In this document: piece after piece, positions 28,251 through 35,371 of the stretch | Layout of the letters: the number at the start of each line of letters is the position of its first letter | Position numbering within the stretch: position 1 is the stretch's first letter | Assembly: GCA_965242795.1 (NCBI GenBank) | Contig: OZ251505.1 | Span: forward strand, 3,038,001-3,102,000 | Direction of reading: 5' to 3' | Length of the DNA stretch: 64,000 nucleotides | From: Bin18 sp965242795 | GTDB taxonomy: Bacteria; Desulfobacterota; Binatia; Bin18 | Notes under the pieces: model-generated | Databases searched by the model: none | What the model saw: only the letters and a program-made list of their open reading frames with translations | What the model was told of the DNA's origin: nothing | Translations under genes and position numbers: made by a program

Positions 28251-28861
28251 GCAGCGAGATTTGGAGGCAGGGGCGGCATCGACAGAAGGGCAGGGAGTTC
28301 CATGCGACCCGATCCGAGAACCTTTCGGCATACCTCCCATGCTCCCCTGGACAAAAACCCTTCGACCTTTCGACCCTTCGACAAGCTCAGGGACCACAAG
28401 ATCAAGGCACCGCAAGCCTGGGAACCGGCCTATCCCGAAGTTCGTTGAGCTTGCGATGTCCTGATCTCGATTGGCGAGCTTGCGGTCCCTAGGCCTGTCG
28501 AAGGGTCGAAACGAACCCCAGGGGGACTCCCGCCCTCCCAGACTGCCCCCCGCCCCCGGCCTTTCGACAAGCTCAAGGACCTTCCCCGCCTCCCCCCTCA
28601 GTTCGTTGAGCCTGCGATGTGTTGAGCTTGTCGAAACATCGAAACGAACCCCGATGCCACCTCGGCCTTCGCATCCCGCCTCGGACCCTTCGACAAGCTC
28701 GGGTCCGGCCCGTCGAGTTTGGTCCCTGAACTCGTCGCATGGGACCGCAACGGGCGTGGGATCCTCCGGTATGTAATCCCCCCTGGATTCCCGCTTCCGC
28801 GGGAATGACGAGCGGGTGAGATGATGAACACGGAATTTCCGACGAGAATGAGGCGCCGCGT
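28251..28861. repeat. Repeat-rich intergenic region
   Basis: Roughly 600 bp with no gene. At least five copies, in both orientations, of the CCTTCGACAAGCTCAGG / CCTGTCGAAGGGTCGAAACG family occur (about 28371-28394, 28494-28517, 28560-28583, 28600-28652, 28684-28704). One copy of GGATTCCCGCTTCCGCGGGA (28785-28804, then ATGACGA) follows. The last element recurs at 32226-32252 and 54005-54031. These elements are common in environmental GC-rich genomes; their mobility mechanism is not evident here. Confidence 0.6.
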
Positions 28862-29116
28862 ATGCCGGGACTCGTCCGCCTGCTGCTGATCGCCGGGCTG
28901 GTGTACGTGATCGTCGCGGGCCTCCGCCGCCTCGCTGCGGTCGGACGGAATCGTTCCGGTTCGGCCCGCGGTCCCGACGCCGACAACGTTCCCCTCGTCC
29001 AGGACCCGCACTGCGGACGGTTCATTCCGCAGACCGAGGCGCTGACCGTCTCGCGCCGCGGGCAAACGATCTATTTCTGCAGCCGGGAGTGTCGGACGGC
29101 CTACCGCGCAGCCTGA
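28862..29116 (+). CDS. Small membrane-anchored YHS-like/PP0621-type cysteine protein
   Basis: 84 residues. Residues 5-22 form one membrane anchor (VRLLLIAGLVYVIVAGL). The C-terminal half has the pattern DPHCGRFIP...ALTVSRRGQTIYFCSRECRTAY, i.e. a YHS-domain-like metal site with Cys in DPHCG and the FCSxxC pair. Proteins of this type are small membrane-tethered metal-binding proteins of unknown physiological role. The next gene encodes a hydrophobic protein in the same direction, so they may form a pair. Confidence 0.7.
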   Translation: MPGLVRLLLIAGLVYVIVAGLRRLAAVGRNRSGSARGPDADNVPLVQDPHCGRFIPQTEALTVSRRGQTIYFCSRECRTAYRAA

Positions 29117-29138
29117 CGGACGGTCGCGGGAGGACCGC

Positions 29139-29525
29139 CTGCCCTTCGTCGCCGTCGCGTTCAGCCTCCTTGTTGCCGGCCTCGGCGCGTTGGGGGTATG
29201 CGCGCCCACGCGGCTCCTCGCCTTCGCCCGGAAGTTTCAGACTCCCGCCGGGTTGTACGTCGCGGCTGCCGCGCGGGTGATCTTCGGCGCTGCCCTGTTT
29301 CTGGCTGCGCCGGAATCGCGGGCGCCAGTGGCGATACGGGTCGCCGGTGTGGTCATCTTTGCCGCGGGTCTCGCCTTGCCGTGGATCGGCCACGAACGCC
29401 TGTGGCGTATGTTCGACTGGTGGGCGGCGCACGGGACGAACGCCATGCGCGCGCTCGGGGTCGTCGTTCTCGTGGGCGGCCTCGCCTTGCTCTCCGCCCT
29501 TCTCCCGGCCCTGCGGTCCGGGTAA
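29139..29525 (+). CDS. Small multi-pass membrane protein, unknown function
   Basis: No ATG fits well. A TTG at 29190 would cut into a hydrophobic helix (PFVAVAFSLLVAGLGALGV), so I favour a CTG start at 29139 preceded by GGGAGG at good spacing; this is a judgement. The protein then has about 128 residues with four hydrophobic segments: the one above, LYVAAAARVIFGAALFLAA, AIRVAGVVIFAAGLALPWI and MRALGVVVLVGGLALLSAL. I do not recognise a family. It starts just after the YHS-like gene, which suggests a two-gene unit. Confidence 0.55.
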   Translation: MPFVAVAFSLLVAGLGALGVCAPTRLLAFARKFQTPAGLYVAAAARVIFGAALFLAAPESRAPVAIRVAGVVIFAAGLALPWIGHERLWRMFDWWAAHGTNAMRALGVVVLVGGLALLSALLPALRSG

Positions 29526-29541
29526 TCGACCGACGCACGGC

Positions 29542-30456
29542 CTAGCGGAACGCGGGGATGATCTCCTCCCCGATCAGGCGCGTATTCTCGTCGATGTAGT
29601 CCGCGGGACAGGCCGACGGCAGGATGACGGTCTTGGCGCCGGCGTCGATGTACTCTTGCAGCCGTTTGCGGCATTCGTCCGGCGTGCCGGCCAGCGCGTA
29701 CTTGCCGATGAGTTTGGAGAAATCCTGGGCGTACTGCTTGCTGAGTTTCGCGTTGGCCATCTCCCGGCCCGTGGCGCCGTCCGCGTGGACCGCGGTGAAG
29801 ATGAAGACCCCGGGGTTGAACGATTCCACGTCCCGGCCGTGCTCCGCGCGCATCCGCGTGATGGTCTCGATGCTCGCGTGGAGTTGGTCCGGTGTGTACA
29901 TGTACGGCAACCAGCCGTCGGCATATTTGGCGGTGCGCCGCATGGCCGGCTCCTTGCGGCCGGCGACCCATATCGGCGGCCGCGGTTTCTGGACGGGTGC
30001 GGGCTCGATGCCCACCTCGTCGAGCGTCGTGTAGCGGCCGGCGAAGCTCACCCGCGGTTCGGTCCACAGCCGGTGGATGACTTCCAGGGCTTCGTTGGTG
30101 CGCGAGCCGCGCTGATTCACCGGCACGCTGCAGGCCGCGAATTCCTTGGGAAACTCACCGCCGATGCCCACCCCGAAGTTGTAGCGGCCGTTCGAGGCCA
30201 CATCGAGCGCGGCGCCCATCTTGGCGACGAGTGCCGCGGGATACAGCGGCAGCAGCACGATCGAGCTGAGTAGCTTGATCTTCGTGGTCGCGCCCGCGGC
30301 CACCGCCAGCGAGATGAACGTATTGCCCACCGGTCCGTGGAACATGACGTGTTCCCCGCAGCCGAGCAGGTCGAAGCCGAGGGCCTCGGCCCGCCGGGCG
30401 AACGCCTCGATGTTGTTCTGCCCCGGTAACGCCGTGCCGAATGCAACCGTTGCCAT
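29542..30456 (-). CDS. LLM-class (luciferase-like) F420/flavin-dependent oxidoreductase
   Basis: 304-residue TIM-barrel protein of the bacterial luciferase/F420-dependent oxidoreductase family. Typical segments are ALGFDLLGCGEHV (about 25), KLLSSIVLLPLYPAALVAKMGAALDVASNGR (about 60-90), FGVGIGGEFPKEF, IWVAGRKEPAMRRTAKYADGWLPYM and GTPDECRKRLQEYIDAG. Whether it uses F420 or FMN, and the substrate, cannot be decided from sequence. A DDN-like oxidoreductase at 60.3 kb supports F420 use in this organism. It is convergent with the small membrane-protein gene upstream of it. Confidence 0.88.
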   Translation of the reverse strand: MATVAFGTALPGQNNIEAFARRAEALGFDLLGCGEHVMFHGPVGNTFISLAVAAGATTKIKLLSSIVLLPLYPAALVAKMGAALDVASNGRYNFGVGIGGEFPKEFAACSVPVNQRGSRTNEALEVIHRLWTEPRVSFAGRYTTLDEVGIEPAPVQKPRPPIWVAGRKEPAMRRTAKYADGWLPYMYTPDQLHASIETITRMRAEHGRDVESFNPGVFIFTAVHADGATGREMANAKLSKQYAQDFSKLIGKYALAGTPDECRKRLQEYIDAGAKTVILPSACPADYIDENTRLIGEEIIPAFR

Positions 30457-30580
30457 GCGTGCCTCTCTTTCTTCCTTGTCTTTCTCTTTTCCCAGGTTTT
30501 CCGCCGCGTTCCACGGTATGCCAATCCGTCCCTCTCCCTATGGCCCCGGAGCGGAATCGAGCCGGCGCTGCATTCCACCC

Positions 30581-30919
30581 CTATTCGTCCGGCTTCTCGT
30601 CCATGCCCTGCCACGTGCCTTTTTCCCGTAACTCACGGACGTCGCGCGCGGTCTGCTGCGTACGGATACCCATCGCCCCGAGCAGTTCGCGGCTCATGTC
30701 CGAGGTGATCCGATCCTTGACGCTGCCGCGGCCGTGCGGGTCGGCGTTCATGAACGCTTCGATCTTCGTCCGCGACAGACCCGTCTCGATGAACAGGTCG
30801 AGAAACTGCAGCAGACCGAGTTGGCCTTGGTGCTCGGTGAAGATGTCGTGCAACCGCCCACAGTCCGCACACAGCCGCTTGAACCAGCCCGCGGACTCGC
30901 GGCAATACGCGCAACGCAT
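30581..30919 (-). CDS. Small zinc-ribbon-like hypothetical protein
   Basis: I start at MRCAYCRESAGWFKRLCADCGRLHD (30919), giving 112 residues; an upstream in-frame start would add 12 residues of poor sequence. CxxC pairs at residues 3-6 and 17-20 form a probable treble-clef or zinc ribbon, followed by an all-helical body (LGLLQFLDLFIETGLSRTKIEAFMNAD and DRITSDMSRELLGAMGIRT). The family is unknown to me. It lies in the same direction as, and upstream of, the LLM gene. Confidence 0.6.
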   Translation of the reverse strand: MRCAYCRESAGWFKRLCADCGRLHDIFTEHQGQLGLLQFLDLFIETGLSRTKIEAFMNADPHGRGSVKDRITSDMSRELLGAMGIRTQQTARDVRELREKGTWQGMDEKPDE

Positions 30920-31268
30920 GGCCGCGAGCCTAGCGGTTCGCCCCGCTGTGGACAACGCCGCGGTATTAACGGAGGGCGTCTCCGTTTTTCCTTCCTATCC
31001 CCTCTCACTCCGGGAGAGGGGTAGCGCCTGCCCCGGACTTGATCTGGGGGGAGAGAGTCCTAGGCCCGTGGCCCCTGAACTTGTCGAAGGGTGGCTGCCT
31101 TGGATGAGAGAGAGGGCAGGCACGGGGGCCTGCCCCTACACACAACGTGCCCCGTGGTGCCGGAACATTCGAATCGAGACGTGTCCCGCCACGCGTTCGG
31201 CTGGACACCCGCGGGCGGGCATTGTAAAGCTGGAACGATTCTACGCCAGCACGCCAGGAGGGCACGCC
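30920..31268. repeat. Repeat-containing promoter region upstream of the dioxygenase gene
   Basis: About 350 bp without a gene. It contains a CCCCTCTCACTCCGGGAGAGGG hairpin-type element (near 31000-31021), a GAACTTGTCGAAGGG copy (about 31077-31091) and the palindrome GGCAGGCACGGGGGCCTGCC (about 31115-31134). All are members of short dispersed families. The intergenic space should also hold promoters for both divergent genes, but I identify none. Confidence 0.45.
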
Positions 31269-32186
31269 ATGAGTGTGATGCGGCTCGGTTACGTACACGC
31301 CCGAGAGACGGATCTGGATAAGGCCGTCGCTTACTACACCGACATCCTGGGTCTGCACGAGGTCGCCCGCCAGGACGGCCGGCACTATTTCAAGTGTTGG
31401 GACGAATACGACCACCACAGCCTGGTGGTCGAGAACGGCGGGGTCGGGCTCGTGAAGATGGGCTACAAGGTCTCGTCCGTGGACGAGTTGGCCGACATCG
31501 AGAAGAACGCGGAGCGGTTCGGCGTCGGCGTCAGCCGCGTGGCCGCGGGGGAGAATCTGGGCATCGGCCAAGCGGTGCGCTGCACCCTGCCCTCCGAGCA
31601 CGTGCTGGAACTGTACGCCGAGGCCGAGCAGTCCGGCACCCAGGTCGGCGTGCTCAACCCCGACCCGTGGCCGAGCGCACGTCCCGCGGCCGGCATCGGC
31701 CCCGACCGGCTCGACCACCTGCTGCTCACCGCGGAAGACGTGCAGACCAACGTCGATTTCTTCACCCGCGTGCTGGGCTTTCGGATGAGCGAACGGATCA
31801 TTCCCGACCCCGACAACGAGGAGTTGCTGGGCGCGTTCCTGTTCTGTTCCAACAAGGCGCACGACATCGCCTTCGTCAAAGGTCCCAACGCCAAGTTGCA
31901 CCACTTCGCCTTCTGGCTGGACAGTTGGAACGACATCCTGCGTGCCGGCGACATCCTGGGCCGCAACGACGTGGACATCGACTTCGGGCCGGCGCGCCAC
32001 GGGATCACGCGCGGCACGACGATCTACTTCCTCGGCCCCAACGGCAACCGCAACGAAGTATTCTCGGGCGGCTACATGACCTACGCCGACTTCCCGTGCA
32101 TTACGTGGACCGCGGATCAGATCGGGCGGGCCATCTTCTCCATCCACCGCGAAGTCAACGACCGCTTCAACACGCACGTCACCTGA
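31269..32186 (+). CDS. Extradiol ring-cleavage dioxygenase, catechol 2,3-dioxygenase type
   Basis: 305 residues from the ATG at 31269, preceded by CCAGGAGGGCACGCC (strong ribosome-binding site). The two vicinal-oxygen-chelate domains and ligand positions match class I XylE-type enzymes: His150 (RLDHLLLTAEDV), His211 (KLHHFAFWLD) and Glu263 (NRNEVFSGGY). Conserved HGITRGTTIYFLGPNGNRNE surrounds the last ligand. It performs meta-cleavage of a catecholic substrate with Fe(II). It stands next to dodecin and an MBL hydrolase rather than in a full meta-pathway operon, so the substrate and pathway are uncertain. Confidence 0.92.
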   Translation: MSVMRLGYVHARETDLDKAVAYYTDILGLHEVARQDGRHYFKCWDEYDHHSLVVENGGVGLVKMGYKVSSVDELADIEKNAERFGVGVSRVAAGENLGIGQAVRCTLPSEHVLELYAEAEQSGTQVGVLNPDPWPSARPAAGIGPDRLDHLLLTAEDVQTNVDFFTRVLGFRMSERIIPDPDNEELLGAFLFCSNKAHDIAFVKGPNAKLHHFAFWLDSWNDILRAGDILGRNDVDIDFGPARHGITRGTTIYFLGPNGNRNEVFSGGYMTYADFPCITWTADQIGRAIFSIHREVNDRFNTHVT

Positions 32187-32358
32187 ACCGAGGAGGGCAT
32201 CCCGGTCCGAAAATTCCCTCCCCGGTCGTCATTCCCGCGAAAGCGGGAATCCAGGATACGGATACCTGCTTGCGTAGAGCCTGCCCCCGGCTCGAACGGG
32301 GTGTGACGAGGAAAAAGTCGCCGACCCGTTCCACCGACCCGAAACATAAGGAGAACGT
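32187..32358. repeat. Dispersed repeats between dioxygenase and dodecin genes
   Basis: The element ATTCCCGCGAAAGCGGGAAT (32230-32249) is the inverse of copies at 28.79 and 54.01 kb. It is followed by CCTGCTTGCGTAGAGCC and GCCCCCGGCTCGAACGGGG (32265-32301), which is a variant of the element at 19126-19168. No gene is present. Confidence 0.6.
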
Positions 32359-32571
32359 ATGGTCGAGAAAACCATCGAATTGACCGGCATGTCTTCCACC
32401 AGCATCGAAGAGGCGGTCGCGCTGGCGGTGTCGCGTGCCGCGGTCACGGTCAGCGGGATTTACGACGTGCAGGTGGCGGACGTCCGGGCCGTCGTCGAGG
32501 ACGGCGCCATCGCCCGCTGGAAGGTCAAGATCAAGGCCACGTTTCCGATCAAGGACAGCGTGCACGAATGA
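32359..32571 (+). CDS. Dodecin (flavin-binding storage protein)
   Basis: 70 residues matching the dodecin family throughout: ELTGMSSTSIEEAVALAVSRA, then the beta-sheet DVQVADVRAVVEDGAIARWKVKIKATFPI. Dodecins assemble into hollow dodecamers that bind and buffer flavins. The tryptophan that stacks on flavin (RWKVKIK) is present. The stop overlaps the following MBL gene by 4 bp, so the two are probably translated together. Confidence 0.92.
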   Translation: MVEKTIELTGMSSTSIEEAVALAVSRAAVTVSGIYDVQVADVRAVVEDGAIARWKVKIKATFPIKDSVHE

Positions 32572-33593
32572 AACGGGACCGGGCCGAACCCCGCACCGGG
32601 TCCGCCGACTCCGCGCCGCCGGCCAAGGTCCGCGAGGTCGCCGCGGGCGTGTACCAGGTCTTTCTGCCGCTACCGATGCGGCCCAGCATCGTCAACGTCT
32701 ATCTCGTCACCGACGGCGACGAATGGGCGTTGATCGACACCGGCATGCACACCCCGGACAGCATCGCCACGCTGACCGGCGCGTTGGACGAGGTCGGCTG
32801 CCCGCGCGACGCGGTCCGCAAGCTCATCTCCACCCACCACCACGCCGACCACTTCGGCACGTCGCAGACCTACCAGGAATTGACCGGCGCCGAGGTGTAT
32901 CTGAACGAACTGGAATTGGCGCGTGTCGAACGCCTGCAATCGACCGAACGCTCGCCCGAGGCGTTCGCGTTCTTCCAGCAACACGGAATTCCGCTCGACT
33001 CGCCCGAACAGTTACCGACGCCCGGCAGCTTCTACGGGTCGCGCTACAAACCGGCCGTGCCGGACCGGTTTCTGGCCGACGGCGAGTCGGTCTTCGTCGG
33101 CACGCGCGAACTGCGCGTCGTCTGGACGCCCGGCCACACCCAGGGCCACTGCTGCCTGTACCTGCCGCAGGACAAGATCATGATCGTGGGCGACCACCTG
33201 CTGCCCAAGATCACGCCACACGTCGGCGTGTACCACGCCGGGCCGGACAACCCGTTGCAGGATTTTCTGGACTCGCAAGAGAAGATCCAGGACTTCGACG
33301 TGGAACTGGTGCTGCCCGCGCACGGCCGCGTCTTCACCGACCACCGGCACCGCGCCAAGCAGATCATCCAGCACCACGACTACCGCCTGAAGGAAATGCG
33401 CGACCTCATTCACGACACTCCGCAGTCCGCGTACGAGGTCGCCTCCCAGGTCTTCGACCTGCAGAAAGCCGACCTGCCGATCTTCCACGTGTTCGCCGCG
33501 ACGTTCGAGACGCTGGCCCATCTCCACCTGCTGCTGTACGCCGGCACGGTGCGCCGGCTGGAAGACGACGCCGTGACCCGGTTCGTGGCCTGA
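32568..33593 (+). CDS. MBL-fold hydrolase (glyoxalase II/RNase Z superfamily)
   Basis: 341 residues. The zinc-binding motif is STHHHADHFGT (HxHxDH, about residue 88-93). Further ligands are in TPGHTQGHCCLYL (about 190), VGDHLLPKI and LPAHGRVFTDHRHRA. A C-terminal helical region of about 90 residues (HHDYRLKEMRDLIHDTPQSAYEVASQVF) is typical of MBL proteins with a winged-helix-like tail. The substrate is probably a thioester or lactone but is unknown. It is translationally coupled to dodecin by ATGA overlap. Confidence 0.85.
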   Translation: MKRDRAEPRTGSADSAPPAKVREVAAGVYQVFLPLPMRPSIVNVYLVTDGDEWALIDTGMHTPDSIATLTGALDEVGCPRDAVRKLISTHHHADHFGTSQTYQELTGAEVYLNELELARVERLQSTERSPEAFAFFQQHGIPLDSPEQLPTPGSFYGSRYKPAVPDRFLADGESVFVGTRELRVVWTPGHTQGHCCLYLPQDKIMIVGDHLLPKITPHVGVYHAGPDNPLQDFLDSQEKIQDFDVELVLPAHGRVFTDHRHRAKQIIQHHDYRLKEMRDLIHDTPQSAYEVASQVFDLQKADLPIFHVFAATFETLAHLHLLLYAGTVRRLEDDAVTRFVA

Positions 33594-33667
33594 CCGGTCT
33601 GCGTGCCGTTCGGGAAAAGTGCTGACAGTCGAGAGCGAGGATCGGGGCGGCGTTTCGTTCGGTGGGG

Positions 33668-33693
33668 GAGGGGCGAAAGATTTTTCGCCCCTC
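33668..33693. repeat. Short palindromic repeat (GGGGCGAAA...TTTCGCCCC)
   Basis: The imperfect palindrome AGGGGCGAAAG-ATT-TTTCGCCCCT lies in the leader of the exonuclease gene. The same element occurs in reverse orientation at 34643-34666. Together with the GGGCGACGCATGCGTCGCCC elements it forms a set of short GC-capped palindromes with different centres. Confidence 0.65.
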
Positions 33694-33746
33694 CGGCCCC
33701 CGTTGTCAGAGTAAGGGTGCAAGCCGGGAAATTCCATCGTGACGTT

Positions 33747-34550
33747 ATGCGCTACACGGTATTCGACATCGAAACGCGGATAGACAAAACGTTGGTTCGT
33801 TCGGTCTTTTTCCCGCAGGCCGGGGACGAGGGGCTGTCGGACGAGGACGCCTACCAACAGAAACGCCAACAACTCCTGGAGCGGCAGGGCAACGATTTCT
33901 TTCCGCTCGCCTTCCACGTGCCCGTCTCCATCGCCGTCGGCCAGGTCGACGAGGCGCGTGTCCTGACCGCGGTCGAAACGCTGACGCCCGACGTCGCAGA
34001 CGAGACTTCCAGCGAAGCCGTACCGCCCGAAGCAGCCTCGACCGAGGCCGAAGCCGCAATGGTGCGGACGTTCTGGGAACGCCTTGAACGCTTCCCCGGC
34101 ACGCTGGTGAGTTTCAACGGTCGCGGTTTCGACCTGCCGGTGCTGGAACTCCAAGCCCTCAAGCACGGATGCAGCATCCCGCGCTATTTCCGCGGCCGGG
34201 CCCGCTACCGCTACTCGGACGAGGGCCATTACGACCTGTACGACTTCCTGACCAACTACGGCGTGCACCGCCTGCAGGGTGGCTTCGACGCCTTGGCGAA
34301 GCTCATCGGCCTCCCCGGCAAGACGGGCATGGACGGCTCCATGGTCCAGCACTACTGGGAAGCCGGCCGGCTGGACGACATCCACCGCTATTGCTGCACC
34401 GACGTCGTCCAGACCTACTTCCTGTTTCTGCGCGTCGAACTCCTGCGCGGCCACGTCACCCGCGAGCAGTACGAAGCCGCCGTTGCCGCCTCCGAGCCGT
34501 TCCTCCAAGACGACGCCACCACGCCGACCGAAGATCCCTCAGCGCCGTAG
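33747..34550 (+). CDS. Predicted 3'-5' exonuclease, DEDD/PolB-exo2 family
   Basis: 267 residues from the ATG at 33747 (MRYTVFDIETRIDKTL). DEDD exonuclease motifs are visible: Exo I FDIET (Asp7, Glu9), Exo II LVSFNGRGFDLPVLEL (about 115-130) and Exo III YCCTDVVQTYFLFL (about 220-233). The family is described as a predicted 3'-5' exonuclease related to PolB proofreading domains, with a role in nucleic-acid metabolism not yet defined. The stop codon TAG lies inside the palindromic repeat at 34547-34574, so the C-terminal tail (TPTEDPSAP) may have been trimmed by repeat insertion. Confidence 0.85.
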   Translation: MRYTVFDIETRIDKTLVRSVFFPQAGDEGLSDEDAYQQKRQQLLERQGNDFFPLAFHVPVSIAVGQVDEARVLTAVETLTPDVADETSSEAVPPEAASTEAEAAMVRTFWERLERFPGTLVSFNGRGFDLPVLELQALKHGCSIPRYFRGRARYRYSDEGHYDLYDFLTNYGVHRLQGGFDALAKLIGLPGKTGMDGSMVQHYWEAGRLDDIHRYCCTDVVQTYFLFLRVELLRGHVTREQYEAAVAASEPFLQDDATTPTEDPSAP

Positions 34551-34574
34551 GGGCGACGCATGCGTCGCCCCTAC
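34547..34574. repeat. Palindromic repeat, second copy, at the exonuclease stop
   Basis: Its core GGGCGACGCATGCGTCGCCC is perfect, flanked by GTAG and CTAC so that the palindrome extends to 28 bp. It is identical in its core to 23934-23953. The TAG of the left arm serves as the stop codon of the exonuclease gene. Confidence 0.8.
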
Positions 34575-34642
34575 CAACGGAGGGACTCTCTCCCTCCCCC
34601 CTTCGACAATCTCAAAGGCTGGCCTCAACCGGCCCGGGTCGG

Positions 34643-34666
34643 AGGGGCGAAAAATCTTTCGCCCCT
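34643..34666. repeat. Palindromic repeat, inverted copy, at the end of the truncated protease gene
   Basis: AGGGGCGAAAAATCTTTCGC then CCCT is the reverse complement of the element at 33668-33693. The stop codon of the minus-strand protease fragment (34665-34667) overlaps the end of this repeat, and homology to the full-length protease stops there. Confidence 0.75.
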
Positions 34667-35369
34667 ACTCGTCCACATCAAGCGAGCTGTCGGCGGCAGA
34701 CCGGTTGCGCTGCGCCGCGATGTGGGAAACACGGTGCAGAAATAGCGAGAAGGTCGGCAGCGCTTCGGGAGAGGGCAAGCCGATGTCCACCCTGACCGTG
34801 TCCCCCTCGATCACCGGCGACCAAACGACGTCCGCGGACGAGCCGAAGTCTTCGTGCGTAAAAGGCCGAAACCCCTGTTTGGGATCGGACAGACCGGAAA
34901 AATGGAGCGTAGCGCCCGCGGCCAACTTCGCGCGCAAGCCGATCCGCAACGCCGCGGCCTCGGGCGACGTCACCGTCAAGGCAGCAACTACCGGACCGCC
35001 GTCCGCCTCCGTTTCACTGCCCGAGGACCATTCCAGGCGCGCTGCCAAGTCGCCCCGATACTCGGCCGGCACCGCCCGCCCGAATCCGATCTGCGGCGGG
35101 CCACCCCGATCCGGCCCGGCCGGTTCCAGAGACGCCCGCTCGGCCTCGCTGACCTGCGGAAGTACGACGTTCAACGAAACCTGGGGACGGTTGCGGTTCA
35201 GTTTGGATGGAAACGGGTCCTCCAGGGGGCCGAGGCGGGCGGCCTCGCCGTCCATGCCGGTTCGTTGCGAAGTGCTCGCCGCCCGTTCGTAGAATCCTGC
35301 GGGATTCGCTCGAGCAGAAGACGATTCCAGGAGGAGAAGCAGCGCGGAGGATATGGCGAGAGTCCACAT
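34665..35369 (-). pseudogene. Truncated tandem copy of the secreted protease (pro-region only)
   Basis: 234 residues with a signal peptide (LAISSALLLLLESSSARA). The rest aligns with the N-terminal pro-region of the adjacent 996-residue protease: PPQIGFGRAVPAEYRGDLAARLEW against PLQIGFGRTLPSVYQGDLVPRLAW, and WSPVIEGDTVRVDI...FLHRVSHIAA against WSPVVEGDTVGVEI...FIDRVSHLAA. It then stops inside a palindromic repeat, before any catalytic domain. It begins 2 bp after the protease stop, so it is transcribed behind the protease. A remnant is most likely; a free secreted inhibitor-like prodomain is possible, because the reading frame is intact. Confidence 0.7.
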
Positions 35370-35371
35370 GT

